A stretch of DNA of 64,000 bases from Candidatus Zhuqueibacterota bacterium. GTDB lineage: Bacteria > Zhuqueibacterota > Zhuqueibacteria > Oceanimicrobiales > Oceanimicrobiaceae. Shown piece by piece: positions 18,119-30,598 of the stretch; position 1 is the stretch's first letter; every line of letters starts with the position of its first letter. The stretch is taken from NCBI GenBank assembly GCA_029262055.1, contig JAJDAD010000011.1, positions 34,074 through 98,073 of the forward strand. Direction: 5' to 3'. Both the position numbers and the translations under genes were made by a program. The notes beneath the pieces were generated by a model. That model saw only the letters and a list, made by a program, of their open reading frames with translations, was not told the DNA's origin and did not search any database.

Positions 18119-18929
18119 TTACCTTTTTCTCAGCACCATGAACGTCGACGCACCCATAAAAGGCAAAAACCGGCGAAGGAATGAATCCTCTATCCAATCG
18201 AATGCGCTAATCATGGCCGGTGCACGCCTCCCTATCACACTTATAATCCGCGCCGGCAGTGGCCATAGGAAGACGCCCTCTTTGTGAACCATTTGCAGGC
18301 CATATCTCGATTTGAGCAGTTTGTATATCGACCAATAGGTGTGCCGAAAATGCTTGACCAACTCCGTGGGATACGGTACATTTCGCAAAACCATGCGCCT
18401 GAAAAGGAATCCAAGCAGGAGCCCAAAGTAATAACCGCTCAAGACGTTCGGCATGCTGATTACGACCAGCCCTCCGCTTTTCAACTTGGATTCGATAGTA
18501 TCAAGCGCGGGGCCTATCGCGGCAAGATGTTCCAGAACCTCTGAGCAGATGATCAGATCAAAGTGATCATCAGGCAGCCGCAGGGATTCTATTGGTTCGT
18601 TACAAAATTCAACATTCCTTCTACCGTTTTTTGCAACCCACTCTTCCGCAAGAATCAGTTCCCTAACGTCGGAATCCACGCCATATACCTGACGCACCCC
18701 AAGTGCACTCAGCAGAACAGAAATGGGGCCTTTGCCACAGCCGAGGTCAAGAGCAACGCACTTGTCAAGATCGATTGTCAAATACTTGGTGAGGAGCCTT
18801 CTGACCGCATCGATCCGCCGGCGATGAAAATGTCTCCAGACGCACCAGTCTTGGTCATAATTGTGATATTTGTCGAGCTGACTCTGAAAATCATCCCGTG
18901 GCACGGAATACTCGATGAAGGTTCGTTCG

Positions 18930-18940
<11 letters not shown>
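18119..18940 (-). CDS. class I SAM-dependent methyltransferase
   Basis: The 273-residue protein has the class I methyltransferase fold: VALDLGCGKGPISVLLSALG (motif I), VYGVDSDVRELILAEEW (acidic loop), VEFCNEPIESLRLPDDHFDLIICSEVLEHL (motifs II-III) and LKSGGLVVISMPN. The C-terminal third, with a hydrophobic pair of helices GYYFGLLLGFLFRRM, resembles UbiG-like enzymes of O-antigen clusters. I chose the ATG at 18940, which overlaps the flippase gene by 11 bases; a longer frame to 19246 would add about 100 cysteine- and tryptophan-rich residues antisense in character and inside the flippase gene. It may O- or N-methylate a sugar of the repeat unit. Confidence 0.85.
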
Positions 18941-22196
<3,256 letters not shown>

Positions 22197-22224
22197 TCCA
22201 TCTGCTCACCAAGGTAAGTTAGCC

Positions 22225-23331
22225 TCAAACGCTCAAAACCTTCTTCACCGCCGCAACCACATATTCCAACATCTCCTCTGTCATCTCAGGATAATTCGGC
22301 AAACTCAAGACCCTCTCACCGGCACGCTCCGCAACCGGAAAACTCCCGGCTCCGAGACCCATAAAACCGTAACACTTTTGTAAATGCAGGGGCCTGGGGT
22401 AGTGAATCGCCGCACCGATGCCGGCTTCATTTAGCTTTTGCTTGACCTGGTCGCGATGATCAACCTGGATGACATACAAATGGTAGACACTCTCAGCCCA
22501 GGATGATTCCTTCGGCGTTTGAATGGCGGGGATATCTTTGAATGCGTCGCTGTAAAATGTCGTGATTTCCCGGCGGCGTTGGTTCCATTCGTCCAGATGG
22601 TTGAGCTTGACGCCCAGGACTGCACCCTGAATCCCGTCCAGCCGGCTGTTGAATCCCATCACATCATTTTCGTATTTCTTCGCGGAGCCGTGATCCCCCA
22701 GCATGCGCACAGCGTCTGCCACTTTAGGATCGTTGGTCACGATCCCACCTGCGTCACCGTAGGCGCCAAGGTTCTTTCCCGGATAGAAACTGAAACTAGC
22801 CACGTTGCCGAATGAGCCGACTCGTTTCCCTTTGTAGCGTGCGCCATGAGCCTGGGCCGCATCCTCGATCACTTTCAAATCGTATTTTTTGGCAATGGCC
22901 AGGATGGCATCCATGTCTGCCGGATGGCCGTAAAGGTGTACCGGAATGATCGCCCGTGTCCGCTCGGTTATGGCCGCTTCGATTTTTGACGCATCAATGG
23001 CATAGTTCTCCGGGTCGATGTCGACAAAGACATTCTTGCCACCCACCCAGTGCACTGCTTCGCCGGTGGCCGTAAACGTAAAGGCAGATGTGATTACTTC
23101 GTCGCCGGCCTTGATGCCGACGGCGCGCAGTGCCAGCATCAGAGCATCCGTGCCGTTTGCGACGCCCACGGCAAATCCGGTTTCGCAGTACTTCGCAAAT
23201 GCTTGCTCAAATTGCTTGCTCCTGGGCCCGCGCACGAACTGCGTATTCTCGATCACGTCCGCAATAGCAGCCGTGACCTCCTCCTTGATCGTGTGGTATT
23301 GCGCCCGTAAATCAGCTTGTGGAATTTTCAT
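22225..23331 (-). CDS. DegT/DnrJ/EryC1-family sugar aminotransferase
   Basis: The 368-residue protein is a PLP-dependent sugar aminotransferase of the DegT/DnrJ/EryC1 family. ANGTDALMLALRAVGIKAGDEV (residues 58-79), TSAFTFTATGEAV, VIEDAAQAHGA with Asp157, and the PLP lysine Lys186 in FYPGKNLGAYGDAG are the family blocks; the C-terminal IGAAIHYPRPLHLQ loop is typical of enzymes acting on UDP-linked 3-keto sugars such as WbpE or WlbC. No matching 3-ketosugar dehydrogenase is in the operon, so its substrate may come from elsewhere, or it may act on the GDP-4-keto sugar made by Gmd. The family is sure; the substrate is not. Confidence 0.92.
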   Translation of the reverse strand: MKIPQADLRAQYHTIKEEVTAAIADVIENTQFVRGPRSKQFEQAFAKYCETGFAVGVANGTDALMLALRAVGIKAGDEVITSAFTFTATGEAVHWVGGKNVFVDIDPENYAIDASKIEAAITERTRAIIPVHLYGHPADMDAILAIAKKYDLKVIEDAAQAHGARYKGKRVGSFGNVASFSFYPGKNLGAYGDAGGIVTNDPKVADAVRMLGDHGSAKKYENDVMGFNSRLDGIQGAVLGVKLNHLDEWNQRRREITTFYSDAFKDIPAIQTPKESSWAESVYHLYVIQVDHRDQVKQKLNEAGIGAAIHYPRPLHLQKCYGFMGLGAGSFPVAERAGERVLSLPNYPEMTEEMLEYVVAAVKKVLSV

Positions 23332-23390
23332 GGTTCGATTCCCTCGTGATATTTCTCAACAGAATAGCCAGTTGCTCACTCTACCCTACC

Positions 23391-25103
23391 TCAACGATTG
23401 ATGCCAAAATTCAAAGAAACCTCGTTCCGATCTATCCCGGCCCGGCTGCCGTCGGAGAGTTCAATGTTCTTTGAAAACGCCACACTGCCGGACAGTCCGA
23501 GGTAGAAATTTCTAAATACTTCGTAGCTCGTTTCCAGGCCCAGCCGGCTTCTCTTTTCCAGCGCTCCGCCCAGGAATCTTGAACTTACGGAAGCGCCTTC
23601 ACCAAACGGCTGACTAATCTCTCCACCGGCATTATTGTTGGGTTCATTGTCGCCATGGCGAAATTTGGTAAAATTTGCCGCTACCACCAGACTCTTCGAA
23701 AAGCGATAGACCGCTTCCGCAAAAAGTTCATCGGAATTCGGGCCGATGCGGTGGCCGAGTCCGGTGTTGAAATGCGTGAACTGGTTGATCTGTCGACGAT
23801 GCGAATACAGAAACGGCCGGGTGCGGGCATACTCCAGCCTCAGATCGAGATTAGGGACACGAAGAGCATCGACCCACAAACCGCCTGCCAGCAGCCCCGT
23901 CTTGTTGCCAAAAAAATTGCTGCCCAATTTGGTTGTAGAGAGATCATCGATGAACAACTCGCCATAAAGCTTGGTATTGGGAATCGCCATAAACTCGAAA
24001 TCAAAACCCAGGGTCGCGTTGTCATCATCGCTCAAAAAATGCTCGGCGGAGCGATAGAAGTTGATCGGGTTCAGGTAGGCGATCTCCAGGCGGCGATTGC
24101 CGAATATCACAGTCTCGTGCAAGCCGACATTGAGCCATCTGGCCACGTCGATCTCGATACGATGGGCCACCAGACTTTTAGGTGCTGTCCTTCCGTCCTG
24201 CTGCGCGATCCTGGGAAAAGTACGCAAGAATCCCCAAAGCCAGGTGAACTTCAGACGCCAGAACCTGGACTGCAGTTTTATTTGGTCAAAAGAAGTGGCG
24301 TTGTCGGAAAGCGCCAAAGCGCCGTTTGCTCCCGGCCCCCAGTAATTTTGGTTCTTGCCCAACTGGACTTGCAAGTAAGGAAGTTTGAAGACGAGGTAGG
24401 CGTTGGTTTCATCGTGCCAGATGTGGGTGCCGTAGCCGTTGACAAAGCCAAGACCCGGCAGGGAAATGTCAAACCGGTCCGGGTATGAGCGTGTGCCCCA
24501 TTCTTTGGTGTCCCTGAAATCAAAAAAGAAACCGATGTGCTCACCCAGGTTACCACGCACGCGGAAGCCATGCGACCGCTCAAAAACTCGCTCGGTTCCG
24601 CGCACCGAATCAGTGCCGGCATAAAGCAATTGCTGTGAAAAGACCGGGTCGACAAATGCCTGAAAATCTGCACTTTTTATACTGAACAGGTTGCGGTTGT
24701 TTTTGTACAAAAAGCCTGGAAAAGCCTTACCGAAGACCGGGTGCTGCTTGAGCTGTTCGATTTGCGTGCGGTAGTGAATACCGTTGGAGCCGGTTGCCTT
24801 TATGAACTCTTCTTTAAACTCAAACCGGAGAAAGGCAAGCTGTCGCGTCTCTACCGGGTTCAACCTGGCGCCTTGCCTGACCCTGTCCTGCACTTGGACC
24901 AGGTAACGCACAACCTCATCGCGACTGAAGGGTTTCACACCGTTGAGTACACCACGGACCAATCCCCTGGCCTCCATGCGTTCGATAAAATCATAGGCCC
25001 AGTGCTGCAGCGGCAGATCGGTGGACTGCGCCAGGGCCAGTGGCCCCCAAAATGTGCAATATAATAGAACAGTCGCGCCACAGATCGTTCGAAACTGAAA
25101 CAT
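23391..25103 (-). CDS. capsule-assembly Wzi-like outer-membrane protein
   Basis: The 570-residue exported protein begins with a signal peptide (MFQFRTICGATVLLYCTFWGPLALAQ) and is followed by an amphipathic, aromatic-rich beta-barrel pattern to a final FGINR. An early helical DFIERMEARGLVRG segment and the later LGKNQNYWGPGANGALALS motif match Wzi-family capsule assembly proteins, where W-GPG marks the lectin-like barrel interior. Wzi tethers or organises surface polysaccharide at the outer membrane. The ATG at 25103 was chosen because it gives a clean signal peptide; a longer frame to 25238 overlaps the Wzz-like gene. It belongs to the export half of the operon together with the Wza- and Wzz-like proteins. 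Confidence 0.83.
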   Translation of the reverse strand: MFQFRTICGATVLLYCTFWGPLALAQSTDLPLQHWAYDFIERMEARGLVRGVLNGVKPFSRDEVVRYLVQVQDRVRQGARLNPVETRQLAFLRFEFKEEFIKATGSNGIHYRTQIEQLKQHPVFGKAFPGFLYKNNRNLFSIKSADFQAFVDPVFSQQLLYAGTDSVRGTERVFERSHGFRVRGNLGEHIGFFFDFRDTKEWGTRSYPDRFDISLPGLGFVNGYGTHIWHDETNAYLVFKLPYLQVQLGKNQNYWGPGANGALALSDNATSFDQIKLQSRFWRLKFTWLWGFLRTFPRIAQQDGRTAPKSLVAHRIEIDVARWLNVGLHETVIFGNRRLEIAYLNPINFYRSAEHFLSDDDNATLGFDFEFMAIPNTKLYGELFIDDLSTTKLGSNFFGNKTGLLAGGLWVDALRVPNLDLRLEYARTRPFLYSHRRQINQFTHFNTGLGHRIGPNSDELFAEAVYRFSKSLVVAANFTKFRHGDNEPNNNAGGEISQPFGEGASVSSRFLGGALEKRSRLGLETSYEVFRNFYLGLSGSVAFSKNIELSDGSRAGIDRNEVSLNFGINR

Positions 25104-25215
25104 TCTCGACGACTTTCGGTTAAAATTGAAGCGTTTTGTTGTGAAGAGGATAGCTAACTTGCCGACACGTGAGTGGTGATCCGGAAAAGACCATGCGGAC
25201 CGACGACTGAGGCCT

Positions 25216-26487
25216 CTACTTCTTCCCAGGTTTCGCAAAGTACTTTTCTATTCTCTCCCTGAATTCATGATAGTCCCGCTTTAGCTCGCCGCCAAAATGC
25301 TGGATTTTCTCAAAATCCGCCTCATTTGCCCTGACGTTATTCGCATACTCGATCAAAAAGCTCGCGAAAACGCTGAAGGAAAATCCAAGAAACAAAGCGA
25401 CCAGCACCAGAAGTTTCCGCTTCGGGCTAGTGCGTTTTTCGGGAGGTAAGGCGACATCCAGGACCTGGACGGTCGGGGTATCTCTCGCCTCCTGAATTTT
25501 TGCGCTGTAGTACTGCTGATTGAGGAGTTGCCAGACGGTCTCCTGCACCTTGACTTCGCGTATCAAGCTTGCAAATTTCAGACCAACTTCCGGCACTTTC
25601 GCAAACGGAATAAAATAGTCTCTCTGCTCCTCAAACGGGACGGAATTCCCAAATTGCAGGTGTTCAAACTGTTTGCGCAGCTCATATAGTTCCTTCTGCA
25701 AGCGCAAGATGACAGGGTTGTCGGCCTTCATGGTTTGCTTGGCCACTTCCAGCTCAACCTCTCTGCCGATGATGGTCCCCTTGATTTCACCGGCCTTTTC
25801 AATCGCGACCCTGGTCTGCTCCTCCAGGTTAACCGCTTTAGATTCTGACTGGAAGGTCGCGAGCTGCTGCGATGCCCGCGCCAGGTTTGCTTCGGTCAGG
25901 GCCAGTTGCTCCTCGATGTAAACGCGCGAACTTTTCGCCTTCGACAGGCTCTTTTCCTGATTCACCTTGTCCAGCGCAGCCACAAACGCCCGTGCCACTT
26001 GCGCCGCCAGGTCCGGATCGCGCATCTCCACCGAAATCTCGATGACACCCTGATCGTTTGCGGAAAGCGATGCTTTTTTGTGCAACGTGGTCAGAGCATC
26101 CTGCCTGCCGTCCTCGTCCCATATCTGAAAGAGGTTTTGCTGCTTGCCTGCAAAATCGTAAGTGGTATTCAAAACCAGTTCGCCGACAGTCCGGCTGCTG
26201 AGGATCTCTACAAAGATCTCCGAAGACGTGGTTCCCAGGCCACTGAGATTCAAGAATGAAGCATCGCTATTGGCCAGCAGACTGGTCAGACTTTGTGATT
26301 TCCCTTCGTCAGGCGGCAGCAGCGTAGTGGTCGCAGTGTACGTTGAGGGCAAAACAAAACTGACGAGCAGAGCCAGCAGGCCGGCAAAAAGCGTGTTGCG
26401 GCCTATCATTCTCCTGTGGTCGATGACTACGCTGAGGTAATCAAGCAAGTTGATTTCGTCATCGGGTTTGTGTTCCGGCTTGTTCAT
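25216..26487 (-). CDS. Wzz/chain-length-determinant-like protein
   Basis: The 423-residue inner-membrane protein has the polysaccharide co-polymerase layout: a short cytoplasmic N-terminus with NLLDYLSVVIDHRRMI, a first membrane helix (about 34-55), a long periplasmic coiled-coil region (about 150-330) and a second helix near 380-402 preceded by the proline motif LPPEKRTSPKRKLL. It has no Walker kinase domain, so it is a Wzz-type rather than a Wzc-type protein. It would set chain length and link the polymerase to the Wza-like channel. AAAGGAT precedes the ATG at good spacing. The gap of 97 bases to the wza-like gene shows no clear signal. Confidence 0.87.
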   Translation of the reverse strand: MNKPEHKPDDEINLLDYLSVVIDHRRMIGRNTLFAGLLALLVSFVLPSTYTATTTLLPPDEGKSQSLTSLLANSDASFLNLSGLGTTSSEIFVEILSSRTVGELVLNTTYDFAGKQQNLFQIWDEDGRQDALTTLHKKASLSANDQGVIEISVEMRDPDLAAQVARAFVAALDKVNQEKSLSKAKSSRVYIEEQLALTEANLARASQQLATFQSESKAVNLEEQTRVAIEKAGEIKGTIIGREVELEVAKQTMKADNPVILRLQKELYELRKQFEHLQFGNSVPFEEQRDYFIPFAKVPEVGLKFASLIREVKVQETVWQLLNQQYYSAKIQEARDTPTVQVLDVALPPEKRTSPKRKLLVLVALFLGFSFSVFASFLIEYANNVRANEADFEKIQHFGGELKRDYHEFRERIEKYFAKPGKK

Positions 26488-26584
26488 CTATCCTTTCGGT
26501 AGTGTTTATTCATAAAGATAACATCCGATCAGCACACCATGCGGCTTTGAATTACAGCCGCACGTCCGCGGCTCCCTGAGTCGC

Positions 26585-28597
26585 CTAATTACTCGCCCTA
26601 TCAATGATCAGGTAGATCGAAGCGAGTTGCGCGGCCACCGTCACCGTCTGCAGAAAGACAGGCCAAAACCTTCTGTCTGACTTGCGTGGCACCCATATGA
26701 TGTCGCCTGCTGCGAAGGAATCCACATCTTCGTCATCCACCACCTCCCCCGACACCTTAATCACCTTGGTCTTGCGCAGCTCGGCGTCCCAGGAAGCGCC
26801 ACCCGACCTGGCAAGATAGTACTCAAGCTTAGCGCCAGGCAGATAGGTGACGCCGCCAGGTTTGGCGACGCTACCCGTAACGGTGACAATTCTGGGCGCT
26901 TTGGGAATTACGATGACATCGCCGTCTTCCAGTATGACGTCCTCACTGCGGTCGCCTTCTCGCATCAGCCGCCCGAAGTTCACAACGATCTGTTTTACGT
27001 CTGCGGAATTCTGACGCATGACAAGATACTGGTATTCCAGTTCGGTCATATCTTCGCGTCCCATATCCTGCAATCGCTCAAACTCCTTGTCAAACCGGAG
27101 ACGTGAACTTTCCCGAATCAGACGCGCTTCCTGCAAGAATGCGTCATCGGTAAACCCGCCTGCCTTTGTCAGAATTTCACTCAAGGACGTTTTGTCTTTT
27201 TCGATGGGATAAGCACCAGGAAACAGGACTTCGCCATCGACCTGCACCAAAAGTCCAACTTGCCACTCCGGGATCTGGCGGATAAAAACCTGATCATCTT
27301 CCTCGAGCAACGGGTTACTGTGGCCGTTGCCGCCAAGCTGTTCCTGCAAACTGACTTTCTGGAACCTGGTTGGCTGGCCCGGGTCAACTTTCGCGACCTC
27401 AGCTTCCAGGGTGTATGCTTTTCGGGTCAGATTGCCTGCCTTCAGAATCAGATCCTCCAAGTGCATATTGTCTGCCAGATCGTACGTGCCGGGACGCCTG
27501 ATTTCGCCGTAAATGGACACTTGCCTTTTGTGCAGTTGCTCAATTTTCGAGTAGACCGTTACCGCATCGTGGTTACGAAGGACAAGATCCAGCGCACTGT
27601 CGCCTTGTGCGATTGCAGAAAAATCAGGGTACACTACGGCCGCTCCGCCATCAGCCCGCATGCGAGTTACCTCGATCTTGGATTCGAAGGCCAAGTCCGT
27701 GAAACCGCCGGCCAGTTCGATCAAATCCGAAAGACGCTCCCGCTGGCCTGGCTTGAGTTCAAAAATGGCGGGCCGGTGTACTTCTCCGCGGATACTGACT
27801 TTATCGTGTGCCACAGGTACAAAAACCCTGTCCCCAGCCTGTAAAAACACGTCTTCGGTCCCGGCCCCACTCATGAGGAACTGGTATAAATCGACGGATG
27901 CAAACACACTTTCATCCCGAATCAACTGAATGTCGCGGATGGAACCCTTCGAAGTCGGACCGCCCGCGACGATAATGGCATCCAGTACCGTATTCAGAGC
28001 ACTAAGCAAATATCTGCCGGGACGCCGAACGTCGCCCACCACCGAAACCGTGACGTTTTTGGGCTGCAGCAACATGATATCCAGATGGAAATTATCGTAG
28101 TATTGCGAGAGTTTATTTTCCAGGCTGCGCTCGACTTCCGCCAGGTCGAGGCCCCAAACGTACAGGACACCTGCGGGGGGGACAAACACCTTGCCTTCGA
28201 CATTGACAACCACATCGAGGGTCTGCTGGACGTTGCCGAGCAGATAGATCCCCAGGCGATCTCCGGGGCCAAGCGTGTACTCGCCGGGCAATGCCATGGA
28301 CTCGGAACTGAACTCAAGGACGTCGCCGCGCTCGCGAGTAAACAAATCAAATCCAAAAGGAGCCAGGCTGACACCGGATTGCACGGCCGGCTGCATGGAT
28401 GCATCGCTGCCCTGGGTTATCAGGACCCGTGAACTTTCGGAAAAAGGATTAGTGGATTGTACTTGATAAGGGGGGGCAAACCGGGACGTGTCCGTGGGCG
28501 CCTTTCGGCTCATTTGTCCGGAGGCCTGGTGCGCAGAAGCGATAAGAAAAACAAAGGCGCAGGCCCATCTCAACATCCTGTTCATGAAAGAAAACAA
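26585..28597 (-). CDS. Wza-like polysaccharide export protein with SLBB repeats
   Basis: The protein of 666-670 residues is an outer-membrane polysaccharide exporter. After a signal peptide, ALPGEYTLGPGDRLGIYLLG (near residue 105) is the Poly_export domain start; it is followed by a series of about six SLBB-type repeats, each with a VxxRGEVxxPG or VTGSVAKPGGV core. A hydrophobic segment near the C-terminus (FWPVFLQTVTVAAQLASIYLI) is typical of the long exporters. The reading frame opens with a TTG at 28597, while the first ATG is at 28585; neither has a strong ribosome site. It is the first gene of the polysaccharide operon, 40 bases after a promoter. Confidence 0.9.
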   Translation of the reverse strand: MFSFMNRMLRWACAFVFLIASAHQASGQMSRKAPTDTSRFAPPYQVQSTNPFSESSRVLITQGSDASMQPAVQSGVSLAPFGFDLFTRERGDVLEFSSESMALPGEYTLGPGDRLGIYLLGNVQQTLDVVVNVEGKVFVPPAGVLYVWGLDLAEVERSLENKLSQYYDNFHLDIMLLQPKNVTVSVVGDVRRPGRYLLSALNTVLDAIIVAGGPTSKGSIRDIQLIRDESVFASVDLYQFLMSGAGTEDVFLQAGDRVFVPVAHDKVSIRGEVHRPAIFELKPGQRERLSDLIELAGGFTDLAFESKIEVTRMRADGGAAVVYPDFSAIAQGDSALDLVLRNHDAVTVYSKIEQLHKRQVSIYGEIRRPGTYDLADNMHLEDLILKAGNLTRKAYTLEAEVAKVDPGQPTRFQKVSLQEQLGGNGHSNPLLEEDDQVFIRQIPEWQVGLLVQVDGEVLFPGAYPIEKDKTSLSEILTKAGGFTDDAFLQEARLIRESSRLRFDKEFERLQDMGREDMTELEYQYLVMRQNSADVKQIVVNFGRLMREGDRSEDVILEDGDVIVIPKAPRIVTVTGSVAKPGGVTYLPGAKLEYYLARSGGASWDAELRKTKVIKVSGEVVDDEDVDSFAAGDIIWVPRKSDRRFWPVFLQTVTVAAQLASIYLIIDRASN

Positions 28598-28634
28598 CCG
28601 AATTCTTTAAGAGTATTCCTTTACCGAATTGTAA

Positions 28635-28663
28635 AAGATAGTAAAAGGCCTTTACACAGTCAA
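28635..28663 (-). promoter_or_regulatory. sigma-70-type promoter of the polysaccharide operon, with palindromic spacer
   Basis: On the minus strand TTGACT (28663-28658) and TATCTT (28640-28635) are exactly 17 bases apart, with the start of transcription expected about 30 bases before the wza-like gene. The spacer holds a near-perfect palindrome (plus-strand GTAAAAGGCCTTTAC, 28641-28655), which could be a repressor or activator site. The terminator of the upstream gene lies at 28716-28759, so this promoter is probably the true head of the operon. Confidence 0.65.
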
Positions 28664-28715
28664 TACTAATCTGGCCTGCCAAAAGCGTCGGGCGGCCATT
28701 TACATTTTGCCGGTT

Positions 28716-28759
28716 TCAAAAAAAATAAGGCCGGGAAACGCCTGTCACATTTCCCGGCC
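28716..28759 (-). terminator. Rho-independent terminator of the FN3/Ig protein gene
   Basis: A 10-base perfect stem, GGCCGGGAAA (28729-28738) with TTTCCCGGCC (28750-28759) around an 11-base loop, is followed on the minus strand by TTATTTTTTTT. It begins 26 bases after the stop codon at 28785 and separates that gene from the polysaccharide operon. Confidence 0.9.
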
Positions 28760-28784
28760 CGTCTACGAGGGAGGAAGAAACAAA

Positions 28785-30338
28785 TCAGCGTAAAAGTGTC
28801 ATCATGCGCACCCGCCTTTCCAGTGCGTCGGCCGCGGGCCCGGATCCGCGAGCAACTTCAAGGCTGTAGATGTACACGCCGCTTGGCACCGAGATCTCAT
28901 CATCGTTGCGGCCATCCCAAGCCATTGCATGAAACCCTCCGGCCAGTTCGGCTTTGACCAGGGTCCTGACCGTCTGGCCAAGCGGATTGTAAATTTTTAG
29001 CAGAATTTTTCGCTGCCGGTCGAGAAAGAAACGAATCTCCGTTTCCGGGTTGAACGGATTCGGGTAATTGGGTAGCAAGGTGAAAGTATCCGGGCCACTT
29101 GCCGTTCCGTTGCCCGGCCCAAAATCCGCATCCGGGCCGATCATGTAGGTCAGGCTGCCGGGCTGCACTACATTGCCTTTGTCCGAGCGGTCCGGAATGT
29201 CCTGCACCGACAGAGTATATTCCTGATTCTCCACGTGCTGGCCGGTGATCAGATGGACCGTGCTCAGATTGGTTGAAAGAATCGCGCCCACCACTGTGAC
29301 CGGAGGATTGATCGAGTAATTGCCAATGTCTTCCGCGCCAACCTGGTCGAGCGGTTCACTGAAATTGACATCGATCTGGGTGCGACCGTTGACCCCGACC
29401 GAAATCAGCGATGGGGGCGTCCTGTCTTCTGCATTGAAATCAGCTACGTAATCAATCTTGCTCTCCGGCAATCGATTAGCGGCGAGATCTTCGATGTTTG
29501 CCATGGTCAACCGGTATTGTTGTTGATCATTGTGCGGTGCTGTAGTTAGTTTCACGACGCTGTGATTCCTGGTCCGCTTCGCGCGTAGAATGGTAACATC
29601 CGGCTCGATCCTGAAGTTGTTCAAATCCTCAGCCTGTGACTTGCTGAGATTCTCACTGAACGTGATTTTCACGATGGTCGGACTTTGCAGCACAACGGCT
29701 TTGGTTGCCGGTGGCACGTTGTCCGTATCGATGGCCGGCATGCGGTAACTTTTCGCCGAGCCGGTCCTGACTTTGTCGCCCGAGGCATTTTCCAGGTTGG
29801 TGACCGCAAGCACATAGTCTGTGTCGGGTCGATGGGCCGAAGTAACCAAATGCACAGTCGACGGGTCAGAGCCAGGCAACGCACCGATCACGGCGATGTC
29901 AGGGTTTATGGCGTAATTGCGAAAATCCCGAGCCGAAGCAAGCTGCAGCGGCTCGGAAAAAATCGCATCCACCTGCGTTCGACCCAGAACTAAAATATCC
30001 AGAAACTCGACCAGGTTACCCGAGGCCGGTGATGTTATTTTTACTTCGGCTGAGAAATTGCTTTCGTTGCCCGAGAAGTCATATGCGGTCACGGCGAAGT
30101 AGTAGGTTTTGCCCGCGGCCAGGTTGCGCCAGGTAAACTGCGTCGCCGGCCCTACGTTGACAACATCGGAGTAAGCCCGAGTGGACTCGCCCACGTAAAT
30201 ATTGTAGCCCGCGAGATCAGCCTCGCTGTTGGCTTCCCAAATTACGGTCAGACTTTCGGCCAGACTCTGATGGCTGAAGCCCATCAGAAGAAGAGCGAAA
30301 TTGAGTGAGAAAAAGAAAGGGCGCTTGCCGACGTTCAT
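28785..30338 (-). CDS. secreted FN3 plus Ig-like repeat protein with C-terminal sorting-type domain
   Basis: The 517-residue exported protein has a signal peptide (1-27), a fibronectin type III domain (about 29-103, SEADLAGYNIYVGES...YYFAVTAYDFSGNES), three similar Ig-like repeats of the SbsA/Big_5 type (about 109-200, 209-298 and 307-398, each with a VxxxFSExL core and a closing L-x-x-I/L-D-x-x strand), and a terminal domain (about 420-517) with LPNYPNPFNPETEI, WDGRND and SGVYIYSLEV. That last domain is the type IX/FlgD-like kind shared with two other proteins in the window. It is probably surface-exposed and structural or adhesive. A sigma-54-type promoter stands 40 bases before the start, and the neighbouring gene encodes a sigma-54 activator. 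Confidence 0.85.
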   Translation of the reverse strand: MNVGKRPFFFSLNFALLLMGFSHQSLAESLTVIWEANSEADLAGYNIYVGESTRAYSDVVNVGPATQFTWRNLAAGKTYYFAVTAYDFSGNESNFSAEVKITSPASGNLVEFLDILVLGRTQVDAIFSEPLQLASARDFRNYAINPDIAVIGALPGSDPSTVHLVTSAHRPDTDYVLAVTNLENASGDKVRTGSAKSYRMPAIDTDNVPPATKAVVLQSPTIVKITFSENLSKSQAEDLNNFRIEPDVTILRAKRTRNHSVVKLTTAPHNDQQQYRLTMANIEDLAANRLPESKIDYVADFNAEDRTPPSLISVGVNGRTQIDVNFSEPLDQVGAEDIGNYSINPPVTVVGAILSTNLSTVHLITGQHVENQEYTLSVQDIPDRSDKGNVVQPGSLTYMIGPDADFGPGNGTASGPDTFTLLPNYPNPFNPETEIRFFLDRQRKILLKIYNPLGQTVRTLVKAELAGGFHAMAWDGRNDDEISVPSGVYIYSLEVARGSGPAADALERRVRMMTLLR

Positions 30339-30377
30339 TTTTATTTCATGCCTCGATGTTTGACTGTGGGCACATCA

Positions 30378-30393
30378 AGCAAACCGCGTACCG
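30378..30393 (-). promoter_or_regulatory. sigma-54 (-24/-12) promoter of the FN3/Ig protein gene
   Basis: The minus-strand sequence CGGTACGCGGTTTGCT fits the sigma-54 consensus TGGCACG-N4-TTGCW: GG and GC are 10 bases apart, ACG and TTGCT match exactly, and the two mismatches are both transitions. Transcription would begin near 30367, about 29 bases before the ATG at 30338. A sigma-54 activator with GAFTGA motif is encoded just upstream on the same strand. Confidence 0.6.
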
Positions 30394-30598
30394 AAAAACA
30401 GTGTCAACCGTAACATTTTTAAAAACAGTAGCATCGACGCATCGTCTTCTACAATCACCGCGACCGGACACGGGCAAACAACAATTCTGAAATTCACGGA
30501 GGTAATTGCTGGTGGCATTCATGAGGAAAAAAACGGGCTTCCATGCCCTGTTGTTGGAATTCATCCTTAACTTACCCGAATGCGGAGGACCATGCTGC

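Noticed and set aside
23655..24488. Plus-strand frame of 277 codons
   Set aside because: It is antisense to the Wzi-like gene and has no protein-family features.
30535..30548. Terminator of the sigma-54 activator gene
   Set aside because: A T-run on the minus strand follows a GGGC/GCCC hairpin, but the stem is only four pairs, so I do not call it.
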